30,688 nucleotides of DNA from Chara braunii (Eukaryota > Streptophyta > Charophyceae > Charales > Characeae): assembly GCA_003427395.1 (NCBI GenBank), contig BFEA01000056.1, positions 3,015,453 to 3,046,140 of the forward strand, read 5' to 3'. The position numbers were made by a program, and so were the translations under genes. Shown here piece after piece: positions 9,095 to 18,812 of the stretch. Under the pieces are notes generated by a model, which was given only the letters and a program-made list of their open reading frames with translations, ran no database searches and had not been told where the DNA came from. Positions within the stretch are counted from its first letter, which is position 1. Every line of letters begins with the position of its first letter.

Positions 9095-9203
9095 CTGATG
9101 GGCCTAGCTCCGTCCGCACACCCATGATCTGTTGAAATACACAGACGGGAGGTCGAATCCAGATGCAATTAGATGAACAGAAGAGAATTGCTTCTGAATC
9201 ACC
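9095..9203 (+). mobile_element. SINE-like tRNA-derived element, copy 1
   Basis: It carries an A-box-like GGGCCTAGCTCCGTCCGCA and, about 40 bases on, a B-box-like GGTCGAATCC. A CTGTTGA word sits where an anticodon loop would be (anticodon GTT, Asn-like). It aligns with 11444-11541 through the boxes and beyond, up to GATGAACA..GAATTGC. The A box is degenerate. It is a retroposed Pol III element, not a functional tRNA. Confidence 0.65.
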
Positions 9204-9687
9204 AGGAGCAGGCCAAGGTTGCACATGAAATACAGGGCTGATCCATGAGCTTGAAGTACTGGCAGCAACCTTGTACTGATTGCCACACTTTCACCTGTGA
9301 GTTCATCGAGAAGGCTTCAGATCCTGTTCGATCCTCGTTTGCTTCCTTTCCTCCCCTCCTCCCCTCCTCCCAAACTCCTTTTGTTGTTCTCCTCCTGCAA
9401 AACTCTCTCTCTCCCCCATATCAGAACGATGTGCCCATTTGGAAACAACTCAAGTCTGCACCTGCTCTCACACAGGGCCCATTGCTTTGACGTTCTGGAG
9501 TCACAAGGTGATCCAGTGGAACTCTGTCTCTTAGCCTTTCTTCCTCGCCCACCCACTGCAATCTCCCGTCTCGGGTGGTAGGCCACCACACGTATGTGTT
9601 ATCGTATGATGCTATATATCTCCCTCCTCTACTCCCACCAGGGAACAGAGAAAGCAGCATGGCTGCAAAGGGCATGCAACACTGAAT
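9204..9687. other. No gene seen
   Basis: A mildly pyrimidine-rich stretch (CCTCCCCTCCTCCC near 9353). Open frames on both strands overlap and match nothing known. Confidence 0.45.
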
Positions 9688-10190
9688 AAGGAGGAGGAGG
9701 AGGAGGAGGAGGAGGAGGAGGAAAAGGAGGAAGAGGAGGAGAACAGGAGGAGAGCAAGGAGGAAGAGGAGGAGAACGAGGAGGAGAGCAAGGAGGAAGAG
9801 GAGGAGAACGGGGAGGAGAGCAAGGAGGAGGAGGAGGAGGAGGAGGAGAAGAAGAAGAATGAGGAGGAGGAGAACGAGGGGGAAGAGGAGGAGAATGAGG
9901 AGGAGAGCAAGGAGGAGGAGGAGGAGAGCAAGGAGGAGGAGGAGGAGGAGGAGGAGGAGAGCAAGGAGGAGGAGGAGGAAGAGGAGGAGGAGAACGAGGA
10001 GCAAGAGGAGGAGAATGAGGAGGAGGAGAGCAAGGAGTAGGAGGAGGAGGAGGGCAAGGAGGAGGAGGAGGAGGAGAAGACGACGAAGAATCAGGAGGAG
10101 GAGGAGAATGAGGAGGAAGAGGAGAACGAGGAGGAGGAGGACGACGACGACGACGAGACAAAAAGAAGGAGAAGAAGCGAGAGGGAAGAA
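9688..10190 (+). repeat. (GGA)n-type polypurine block
   Basis: About 500 bp of GGA, GAA and GCA trinucleotides, almost all purine on this strand, with C or T interruptions in AACGAGG, AGCAAGG and AATGAGG words that recur every 15-40 bases. Long frames through it read as pure Glu, Arg, Gly or, on the other strand, Pro, Ser or Leu. These are consequences of the repeat and not genes. The end grades into GACGACGAC. Confidence 0.92.
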
Positions 10191-10741
10191 AAGACTTTGT
10201 CATCTTGTCCACTTTCCAGGCCTGTTGGGCCATGACCGTGACTCCTTTCCATTTAAGGAAGGGTTATTGATGCTCCTACCCATCCCGTGTCTTGTCAACT
10301 TCATCCTATCTGTCAGCATAGTATGCCTCAGAATAGGTTAGGTTAGAACGTAGCAGTCAGTATGCATAGTAAACTGTGCAAAAGGTACGGTTCAAGGACT
10401 CCGATTGACTGCATGTTATTTTCAGGCAAATCGCTTGACTCTTATTTCAGGCAAATTTGCGCCATAGAACGCGATTACCATTTGTGAGCAAATTACAGAC
10501 GTGACCTCCCTGGAGGCCGAACTGCATCTCCCGACCACTGTTGATTGACATGTCCAGGGGTCGGTTTTGTTTTTATGCGATATCAACAATTTTGTGGAAA
10601 GTTAAGCTCCTCTTTTCGTCAATTGGGAAAACGATCAGTAAGCACAAGAGAAAACTTAGAAAATAAGCTTTTTTTTTCCCTTAGAAAATAAACCTTAATC
10701 GATAGACCGCGTTTTTTAAAGGTTTGTTGAACTTCGTTCTA
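10191..10741. other. No gene seen
   Basis: Includes a near-repeat of TTATTTCAGGCAAAT around 10420-10455 and short T-runs. No feature is supported. Confidence 0.45.
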
Positions 10742-10926
10742 TAGTGATTCTGAGCACGTGTGTTTAGGGCATCACACCCTGCCGTGCACGGATGGCCTCG
10801 AACTGGCACCCTCCGCCACAGGAACGAAGTATCGTAACCACTACAACGCTTGGAGGTGTTATTAAAACTAGATCCATACCGGTCCACCTCCAGGGCTGCA
10901 GCGTCCTTGTACTCAACACCACACAC
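10742..10926 (-). mobile_element. tRNA-derived SINE-like unit, copy 1
   Basis: Read on the minus strand it has an A-box-like GTTGTAGTGGTTACGATAC (complement of 10829-10847). About 40 bases on is a B-box-like CCAGTTCGAGGCC (complement of 10794-10806). Between them CTTCG and CGGAG could pair as an anticodon stem. A nearly identical unit lies at 11055-11253, so the repeated unit is wider than the tRNA part and includes a 3' tail with GTGTGATGCCC. It is probably a SINE or a tRNA-pseudogene-containing repeat. Confidence 0.6.
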
Positions 10927-11054
10927 CCAACACACACCACACCACGGACTTGACAATCACGCACACTCCGTCGAACAACACGTAGCCCACCACCGCTACC
11001 AAACCCGGTCACGCACACAGGGCCAACTTGCCCGCGGGTTCACGGGCGCCTCAC

Positions 11055-11253
11055 AGTGATTCTGAGCACGTGTGTTTAGGGCATCACACCCTGCTGTGCA
11101 CGGACGGCCTCGAACCGGCACCCTCCGCCACAAGAACGAAGTATCGTAACCACTACAACCCTTGGAGGTGTTATTAAAACTGGATCCATACCGGTCGTGA
11201 TATCCAGCCCACCTCCAGGGCTGCAGCGTCCTTGTACTCAACACCACACACAC
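11055..11253 (-). mobile_element. tRNA-derived SINE-like unit, copy 2
   Basis: It matches 10742-10926 with few substitutions and one insertion (GTGATATCCAGC near 11197). Its B box on the minus strand is CCGGTTCGAGGCC, closer to the Pol III consensus than in copy 1. The two copies lie about 313 bp apart in the same orientation, which suggests a segmental duplication as easily as two insertions. Confidence 0.6.
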
Positions 11254-11443
11254 AACAGACCACATTTTATTTTGTAAAAAAAAAAAAAAAAAAAAGGAAG
11301 TTATGATCCTGCTACAGTAATGCCAACGAAATTAAGAAAAGCGCAGAGAAGACGATTTTCGTGCTGCAGTGCCACCAGTCAAAAATATGCAAACGCCAGA
11401 AGGGAAAAAAAAAACAATACATGGTTTTCTTACCGACAGGCAA
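11254..11443. other. No gene; poly-A run
   Basis: Includes an A18 run at about 11276-11293. Nothing else is supported. Confidence 0.45.
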
Positions 11444-11541
11444 GCTCAGTCGGTACAACTATGAACTGTTGAAACACATACGCAAGTTCGAATCCCGATG
11501 CAATCAGATGAACAAAACAAAATATAATTGCGAATGACACG
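11444..11541 (+). mobile_element. SINE-like tRNA-derived element, copy 2
   Basis: A-box-like CAAGCTCAGTCGGTAC at 11451-11466 and B-box-like AGTTCGAATCCC at 11485-11496, with CTGTTGA between them. The downstream GATGCAATCAGATGAACA matches the copy at 9095. Its boxes are better preserved than in that copy. The anticodon stem does not pair well, so a functional tRNA is ruled out. Confidence 0.7.
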
Positions 11542-11589
11542 GGGCCGGTCGGGTCAATGATAACATCTCAAGGCCGGCGACCTTTAATT

Positions 11590-11603
11590 TGGGGGGGGGG
11601 GGG
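11590..11603 (+). repeat. G14 homopolymer
   Basis: Fourteen consecutive G, unusual for this window and prone to sequencing error. Confidence 0.95.
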
Positions 11604-11778
11604 AAACAATACACAGTTTTACAGTCATCCGTTGATCTCTTCTTGCACTGATTTGACGGTTACACCAAAATGTAAACATGCTGATGCAACCATTGAGACA
11701 ATGACTGCAATTCAAATAGTCACAAAAATAACAACATGCAGATGTATGCAGCCGTCCTCAAAGAAAAAATCAGGACCT

Positions 11779-11796
11779 GCACACACACACACACAC

Positions 11797-11845
<49 letters not shown>
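11779..11845. repeat. Compound (CA)n(GA)n microsatellite
   Basis: About eight CA units are followed by about 24 GA units with one AA interruption. Confidence 0.95.
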
Positions 11846-11847
<2 letters not shown>

Positions 11848-12663
11848 TGCGGCTTTCCTGGAGAACTATGACAAGGCATGGAACTCCACCTGCAGTTTTA
11901 TTTTGGAATACATGGACATTCTCTGAACCACATGAGGTATGAGCAAACCTTAATCCTCATTTTATTTAATTCTGGATTTTGGGAGTAGTTGGGTATGCTG
12001 ATAATTCATTTTATTTGACAAGGTAGAGTCTTGTACGATTGCGAGATTTCTCTGATTCAGCTTCGTTTGAGGAAATTTGTTAACTGTATAAGGTGGTGTA
12101 TTTGAAATTCTGAAGATATCAATCGAACGCATCCGGGGCAGATATGTCGTGGCTCAGCCTTCGGAGGAGTCTAGGGAAATCTGACAAGAATGGTTTATTG
12201 CAGGCAATGATTTTCTGTCAGAGTTGTGTTTTAGCAAACACGATAACACACAGGTACATGTTCGCATGCTTGTAATCACTTGCTCATTCTTATCTCGCAC
12301 GCCGCTCTCTCGTCCTGCTCGCCAAGAAAAGACAACCGGAACGGGCCTCCTTTCGACTGGCGCTGCCAGCCATTTTGCTCCGAAGGTCGAACGCCGGATG
12401 TTTCAGTTGAATGCACACTGCTACTTCAAAAAATTGGTCGGGAAACGAATTGGTGACCTAACAGACTCTTTAGCAATCGTGTGCTTGAAGACACCTAGAC
12501 CTAGCAACAATCCTATGCTAGAAGACACCTGAGCTTGAGTGTTATACCCTCCGCTCCCTCCACTATAAGAGAGGTTGTGTGCTGACAAGGCAAGTACCCA
12601 TGCAGGAGAGGCCCCACTGCAAGCACCAACCTGTTCCCAACCTCCAGATATTGCATGTTACAC
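11846..12663. other. No gene seen
   Basis: An open frame at 12224-12532 (+, about 100 codons) matches nothing known. A short direct repeat GAAGACACCTAGA/GC occurs near 12487 and 12521. A TATA-like CTATAAGAG lies at about 12562, but with no gene attached it is not called. Confidence 0.4.
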
Positions 12664-12770
12664 TACCGTCTTCACCCGAAAATGACGCCCAGGTTATATT
12701 CAATTTCCCCTAAAGTTTTTACTCACCTTTTTCCAAATAGAACGCCCCTTCGAATAGAATGTCATTTACA
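12664..12770. mobile_element. Decayed family B MITE
   Basis: The left end TACCGTCTTCACCCGAAAAT matches the 2627 copy. The right half keeps only AATAGAACGCCCC and GAATAGAATG fragments. It sits immediately upstream of the gag-like ORF remnant. Confidence 0.55.
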
Positions 12771-12822
12771 GTGAGCGTGCTGTCCTACATATTGCCTGTA
12801 CCCCCCCACCCTGAACACCTCT

Positions 12823-14088
12823 GTGTGTTATGCAGGTGATCGCCCCCTCACCCTACCAGGTCAGTCTGCCAACCTGACTGTTCCCACCCCATCACCTCAT
12901 AACCCACACGCTTCCCAGTCATCCCCCCATCATCTCTACAATTTTTTTCTTCTCTCCTACTTTCCTTCGAACCTTACTCCTACCATCCTCCTACCATCCT
13001 CCTACCAATTTTCTCATCGCTATTATGTTAACCCACTTGCCCAAGATATCTCCAACCTCCTCTTCGCCATATAACATGATAATTCAAATCATCACCATAA
13101 GGTGCATGCTCTCGCAATTAAAATGAAAAACCATGTTCCTCCTCCACCACCTCAACCGCCTCTCGCTACCTCTCCACCTCCCCTTAACAGGCCCACTCCC
13201 CCTCTCCTTTTCGCCTCCTCAAACCCTTGTTCTCTTCATCTCGCCTACCACCCCCCAATCAACATTGAAGCATTCAAACAGCTAAGACGACAACTCTTGC
13301 TTAAGGAAGAGGAGAATCGCTCTCCGTCTAGCATCTAAAAAACGAGTTACTCAAGCGCGATGAAGAGAACCAGATCCCCACCCAGCTATATCATAAGCTT
13401 CAATCAGAGATGGATGTTATTATAAAAAAACTCAACGACAAGTCTCAACCCGCCTACGATGAACTCTCTGTCTGGAAAAAAATGTTTGTTTCTCCTTACT
13501 AGTACTTCCAAGTGAAAGCATACATTCGCTTTCTTGCAGTCAACATGAACTACTCCTATTACCTCATTGGAAAGTTGTTGGCATCAGACTTTGCTCAAGA
13601 GTGACTTCCATAACCAAAGACTGTTTCGGTTCTCGCATCTCAAAAAAAGTGAAGCACCACATGAGCAAGGCTAGGAGAGAAGGGATGGACAATGTTTTCC
13701 CTCTAATCAACTTCTCATACAATAGCTGCAAGAGCATCGTCCGTCGAGACGCACACATGTAAGCAAGAACAAGTGCCCAATTTATCTAACTTGTTGCCCC
13801 AGACTGTCAATAAGTCCATGCCATTTGCGTTCATGGGCTTATCTTCTATCCTTTATTTATGATTGTAGGTTGAGAATATATGAATCTGATTCATCTTCTT
13901 GTCGCAAGAAGGACGATCCTCAAAAGACCGAAGACCACAAAAAACCCTACTCTTCCAAGAGGCACTACGATGAAGACAAGGACCGTGACCACAACTACTG
14001 TCGTGCTTCAAAAAAGTTTTTCAGCGATTCTGATCATAGACACCATAACCAGTCTTGTTCCTTATTAAACAACGGAGCACGTCCTTGA
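12823..14088 (+). pseudogene. Gag-like ORF1 of DIRS element, broken
   Basis: Protein-like reading moves through several frames. 12823-13338 is Pro/Ser-rich with a PPPPPQPP patch and ends in a charged EAFKQLRRQLLLKEEE helix. The frame starting at 13335 carries ELLKRDEENQ, YHKLQSEMDVIIKKL and AYIRFLAVNMNYSYYLIGK, crosses a TAG at 13500 and ends at 13602. The frame starting at 13598 carries SRISKKVKHHMSKARREG and ends at 13760. 13825-14088 is a His/Asp/Lys-rich basic tail. At least three frameshifts and two stops are present, the first shift at an A6 run (13337-13342). The identity as Gag rests on composition and position 5' of an RT gene, not on a recognised domain. The LTR element's left edge lies 157 bp downstream. 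Confidence 0.5.
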
Positions 14089-14245
14089 GAATAATCCTCC
14101 TCTCTTCCACACCTTCTTCATTCTCAACATATTCATTTCTATTTCCTCATCACCATCATTCCAGGATCTTCGCCTTGCCATATTTGCTCTTCAATAACCC
14201 ACATCATCGCTTCGCATCCCAAACGATTTCTCCATCGCTTCACGA
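14089..14245. other. Interval between DIRS gag remnant and LTR element
   Basis: Pyrimidine-rich sequence with no feature of its own. Presumably part of the interrupted DIRS element. Confidence 0.4.
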
Positions 14246-15635
14246 TGTCGAGCGCATGAGCCCCCGTTTTTTTGCAAAGTGTGGGAGCCCTCCCGACCAT
14301 GTCACGCAAGAGTTAAACGAAACAAAACAAAAAAATAGAGACAACTTGGGGACGACGCATAAATAATCCCACGAACCACCGAGACGGTCGCGGTAGCACC
14401 GTTCCCTCGCCGCTCTGGCCAGGTGTGCCAGCCATATATCCCGCGGTCCCCTGCGACATGATAGGTTCCCGCGGGGCATAAACTTTCCTTCCCTAAGGGG
14501 TTGTCACCACCCTTAGGGGTATATCCCTACCAAGCGACCGACCCGCGCGCAAAAGTTTTTACATGCAGTCGCAGAGGTAGATCGGCTGAGAACGTTTGCT
14601 CGTTCGTTGTTGTATAGAAATGCTTAGTTAACGCCAAATGGACCCAAATTTCGCCCATTCCTTAGGGCGCTGATCTCCTAAGTACGAAGCGGATGTCGGT
14701 CGACTAGGATGATCTCAACCAAACGTGAAACCCAAATATTAATCATAGTCCCTCAAACGCACATACAAAAGAAAGTTAAAATATCCTCACATAATTGCAT
14801 CAAGAGAAATCAACCGTAGTTGATAGAAAGGTATATCCAATCAGAAATGATAACTAAAAGAATCAAAATCGTCTTTTGATACATCCAATAACACAAGATC
14901 AAAATAAAATTTGACCACCCCGGATCGAACTTCCCAAAAATCATACGGCCGCCAACAAGGTGTTGGCTTCCTACAATAACATAAATGCAGCCGACAAAGT
15001 AGTTGAACTGCCTTAGTTTTAACTTGATGAAACGCATTGCCAAAGTTGTTCATTCCAGTCTACCGACGACCTAAGACTAGATACGCACACATGTCTTCAC
15101 ACATTCCTAAGGATGACGTACTGCTTTGTGAATGATTCTTAATTAGGTACATTGCTTTATGTGTTGCATGCCTCTCCCTCTAGAAAGTAGTCTGGGGTAC
15201 TCCTTCTCCTCGCCCGAGCACAAAGCTCGGATCTCATAAGTCGGGCCGTCTCCACTGAATTGACAAAGTACCCAATCATAAAACGGTCCACTCCGGGTCA
15301 ATAACAGGGTCGGCTCCTGGAGCAATGAACCCCTGCCCCAAATGCTTCTTAGAGATAAAGAATATGTTCACTGCAAGTAAAATTTTAGTTGTTCCTTTCT
15401 TTGCCCAATGTAATTTAGACGAAAAAGAGTCAGAGATAATAGAGAATAAAAATCATTTGGACAGGTATAGGTAGATAAGTTCATTCGGAATAGAGAGAGT
15501 CAATCATAGGAAAAACTTAAGTCCAATTAACCGCATCTCCATTGGTTTTTTTTTTTTACTGTACCCATTGAAATTATTCATTCCAAAATTCAAGTACTTT
15601 TGTCATGCAGGCAGATGAAAGATAGAAAGTGGACA
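14246..15635 (-). repeat. LTR, left copy (3' LTR of the element)
   Basis: It aligns along its length with 18813-20195. It begins TGTCGAGCGCAT and ends near GGACA on the plus strand. Shared blocks include CCCTAAGGG-type inverted words near 14494-14520 and a near-identical stretch from 14940 to 15180. The right edge is uncertain by tens of bases because the CTTTTGTCATGCAGGCA motif at the edge is itself repeated inside the element. Confidence 0.88.
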
Positions 15636-15922
15636 ATCCTTTTGTCATGCAAGCAGATGTGAAATTCCCTCCGTCGCTCTTCTCCCAATTTTCTCCTTCT
15701 TAGGCTTCCCTCTTCATCCCTCCTAGGTGTCCAGCATCCTAGCCTTTCACACGAGAATTCTTGCCCCTCTCGGACTCTTTCTTCCGTGTCCTCTTGATCC
15801 GCCCATCGGGTCTCGACAAGGAACCCCTTCGAGGCCTCTAAGTTGTCCAGCATCCCTGTTGCTTTTGTCATGCAGGCAGAGTACTTTTGTCATGCAGGCA
15901 TATGAAAGATAGAAAGAGGAAA
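15597..15922. repeat. Edge motif repeated inside the LTR element
   Basis: The block CTTTTGTCATGCAGGCAGAT plus GAAAGATAGAAAG occurs at about 15598-15630 and 15886-15917. Shorter copies of TTTTGTCATGCA lie at 15641 and 15862, and one copy is at the outer end of the right LTR (20158). The 264-bp segment between the long copies may be an insertion or an internal duplication. It has no recognised gene. Confidence 0.75.
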
Positions 15923-16250
15923 TTCCCATGTGAAAGCAACAGTTACAATACACAACAATTCAACAAACATTCGAAATATAACCGAAATTTTCACATCAAC
16001 ATTCAACTGAACATTAAAATTGAATTTAACTTTCATAAGTCTCACAATTTATTCACTCAACAGGATCATTCCTCTGTAAGTCTTGATACAATCCTCAAAA
16101 CAGTCACATCACATCATTCTATTATGAAATTTTCACAGGCTTGACCCTCTGTGGGACTTTCAAAAAGAAACAGTCACATCAAAACTCAACCAGTTTAATC
16201 TTCAAAAACAGATGAAAGTTTTGATTAAGAGAGGTTCCCTGCCGCAAAAT
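15923..16250. other. LTR element interior, no gene
   Basis: AT-rich and rich in A and C on this strand. No recognised coding sequence. Confidence 0.5.
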
Positions 16251-16490
16251 GACTTCCCAGTCTACTGATGGGAATGACTTCCCAGTCTACTGATGGGAAC
16301 GAATTCCCAGTTTACTGATGGGAGTAACTCCCCAGTCTACTGGTGGGAACTCTGATTAAGATAGACCCCTTGCCACAGAACGATGCCCCAGTTTACTGAT
16401 GAGAATAAATCCCCAGTTTACTGATGGGAATGACTCCCCAGTCTACTGATGGGAGTAACTCCCCAGTCTACTGATGGGATTGAGTTGTGA
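16251..16490. repeat. Tandem 25-bp hairpin array
   Basis: About nine units of type CCCAGTCTACTGATGGGAAT, spaced about 25 bp apart. Each unit contains a small inverted repeat (CCC-AGT / ACT-GATGGG). The array is interrupted at about 16351-16388 by a GATTAAGATAGACCCCTTGCC word that also precedes the first unit (16222), so there is a higher-order repeat. It lies in the 3' non-coding part of the LTR element. Confidence 0.88.
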
Positions 16491-17132
16491 GATCATTCTA
16501 TCACAATAAGACTTGAATATCAAATTCTTTCAAATACCTCACGATATGCATCAAGAAAAAGTGTGATCCGCTTGAGATATCATTCCAACATAGGGCCCTA
16601 CTTGCGATTCGAGTCTCTTCGAGTCTCATCATATTTTATCCAAGTGTTTTGTCTTCGTTCATCGGTTTTATTATATGTAGAGTTGAACAACCTTACATTT
16701 CATAACGAAGGCTAACTTGACCTTGGTCATAGAGATAGGGTGATCGTGCCTACCACGAGGTGAGGTAGTCACTCCTTCCCTCGCAGCAACCATAGTCGTT
16801 CACCTACAAAACTCGCAACCTTTCATAAATAACAACTTACAATCAACAAAATATTTACAACAACAAAATAATTCACGACAAATGTTTTCACATGGAATTT
16901 CGAAGTAATCCGCATCCTATACTCTTCATCAATAGATCAAATACCGTAGATTGTTTTTCAATGGATGGCGGTCGAGGTAGCAGATACATCAAATCAAATA
17001 AAGTTTTCAACTCATGAAAATTATATGAAGGGAAATATCAACCTCAAGTTGACAACATCCAATGTTATTCCAACAAAAAAATATTTTCAAGTTCACTATA
17101 AACTCAGAAAATCAACTTAGAATCTCTATAAC
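16491..17132. other. LTR element interior where pol would be expected
   Basis: On the minus strand this is directly downstream of gag. No protease, RT or integrase signature is present and stops occur in all frames. It supports a gag-only structure. Confidence 0.6.
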
Positions 17133-18015
17133 TTATTTCTCACTGGCTTCCAATCGTTTGCATTTATTCGGAGCATGACCGGTTCTACCGCATCTTTTAT
17201 AGATAATATTCTTGTAATACAATCTTTCTTTATTCGCTCGCTGGTCTCGTTGATTTTGAGATGCTAACTCAAAATGTTCTGTCTTCTGGGCAGTTGACAT
17301 CGAAAAACTATATAAACAATCCTCCCTATCTCTTTTATCTTTCTCACATGGATCATCCAAATATTGTTTTATCCTTGTCTTTCGATACTCACGATGAGAA
17401 TCGTCCTCTAGCTTTTTGAAAATCTCTCTAATTTATGAGAGATTCGACGTGAAATTTGAGTCTCTTTTTCGTTTACGAGCCTGACACTCCCTCCAAGAGT
17501 TTTGCAAGCCAAGCTGCATACGAAGAACCTGCTCAAAATTTTCATTACTAAAATTTAAGCGTCTTCTTTCCCATTCAGATTTATCGTCTACCTTATGGAT
17601 GAGTTCACATTGTTCTCCCTTATAAAAATTTGCAAGAAATATGAGTCACCTTTGTCTTTCTGCTAGTCCCTGTACACGACGAGCAGTCCGTTCAAACTTG
17701 GTCAAAAACTTTTTTTTTAATCACGTATGCATCTCGCTTTACATTCTTCAAATCCTCAATTGTTGTTACTGTGTCTCCCAACCAAAACTTTTCTAACATG
17801 GCATCTCGAAAATCAAACCATGTGGTTGACGTTTCATTTATTTGTAGGATTAGCTTCACAAAATATTTTTCGACATACCTAAGAATTTTTTTCAACATAT
17901 GGGCATTATCCCAATTGTTGACGGATGCAAGATGCTCAAACTTTTCAGTGAAAGTAAAAACAAAGTTACCGTCGAAGAGAGGGACGTCTACTCTTTGTAG
18001 ACTTTCTCTTTCCAC
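17133..18015 (-). pseudogene. Gag of LTR element, broken
   Basis: The N-terminal part (18015-17692) matches the retrotransposon Gag core: PLFDGNFVFTFTEKFEHL, a helix with NWDN, and WFDFRDAMLEKFWLGD followed by DLKNVKRDAY. The open frame then breaks at a T9 run (17710-17718; A9 on the coding strand). The adjacent frame continues convincingly as KFERTARRVQGLAERQR and a basic, helix-forming region, with two further stops (TGA and TAA), down to a zinc knuckle ending at 17133. The knuckle reads YKRCGRTGHAPNKC, so the first Cys of the CX2CX4HX4C motif is Tyr, explicable by one G-to-A change. Total span is about 290 codons, normal for a Ty3/gypsy Gag. No active product is expected. Confidence 0.8.
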
Positions 18016-18792
18016 GTCTCTCTATTCTGTAAGCTGAGTTATTTCAGTCATATCTTCATGATGATAATTTATACTTTCTTCTTTATGCTCTCCTTCGGGC
18101 GATTTCAATCATCAACTTCTCGAACCCATTACAAGTTTCAGAATCGCGTAAAAGATGTTTAACCTAAACCTTCAATCCTTCAATCACAAACCCCAAAATA
18201 ATCAGGAACTGGTGATTCTCTCCCCAGAGCATTAGTGTTGCCAGAGCCTGAAAAACCTGTAAAAATTCAACAACCCCGTTGCCGCTGAAGAGAGGCACGT
18301 CCGTAAAAGTTTCTCCCGTTATTTTGTCGTCCTGCGAAAAGCATAAACTATATTAATGATCGAACTATCTGGTTGATAAATTAACAACCATCGAAAGAAT
18401 TTCAGGTATCACTTGCAAGTATTATGCTTAACTTACTCGGATGTCGTTCCATCAAAGATAACAATTTCACATACATGCCACAAATGTTTAATCAAAATAT
18501 AATCATCTATCAATGAGCCTTACAAATTACCGTGAACAAGAGTCACAATAACAATTATCGCAAATAAAAATCATTATCAAAACGACTTTAAAGTTGCATT
18601 TCCCCTTCGAGTCAAAGATAAAAATTAGCACCAAATGAACCATAATACAGAGTACAAGAACAGGTTACCCTTCTTCTCCCTGTAGAGGTTCAAAGTTGCT
18701 AACCTTTCCATGAATCAGGCAGAGAAGGTATAACTTTCACATCTTTCATTCTCGAATGTCGTTTCACCAAGGACAACGGTAGGTAGCCGTAA
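18016..18792 (-). other. Leader region of LTR element
   Basis: Lies between the primer-binding site and gag on the minus strand. No gene is recognised. The length (about 0.78 kb) is plausible for an untranslated leader with a packaging signal, which is inference only. Confidence 0.5.
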
Positions 18793-18810
18793 TCCCCGGC
18801 AATGGCGCCA
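18793..18810 (-). promoter_or_regulatory. Primer-binding site for tRNA-Asp
   Basis: The plus strand reads TCCCCGGCAATGGCGCCA. This equals the 3' end of plant tRNA-Asp(GTC), recalled as TCCCCGGCAACGGCGCCA, at 17 of 18 bases. On the element's coding strand it is therefore complementary to the tRNA and lies two bases from the 5' LTR (18813). It fixes the orientation of the element and the inner LTR boundary. Confidence 0.88.
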
Positions 18811-18812
18811 CC

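Noticed and set aside
9421-10341. Long open frames through the polypurine block reading as poly-Pro, poly-Ser, poly-Leu or poly-Arg
   Set aside because: All frames on both strands stay open because GGA/GAA repeats contain no stops; the residues simply mirror the trinucleotide.
11444-11541. A functional tRNA-Asn gene
   Set aside because: A and B boxes are present but the anticodon and acceptor stems do not pair, and a diverged second copy exists at 9095.
12556-12570. TATA-like CTATAAGAG as a promoter of the DIRS element
   Set aside because: No transcription start evidence and the element boundary is unknown; too short to support a call.
15590-15871. Minus-strand open frame of 93 codons at the LTR edge
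   Set aside because: It overlaps the repeated edge motif and LTR end and its product matches nothing; treated as chance.
16251-16490. CRISPR array (repeat units about 25 bp)
   Set aside because: The units are contiguous without unique spacers and lie inside a eukaryotic LTR element.
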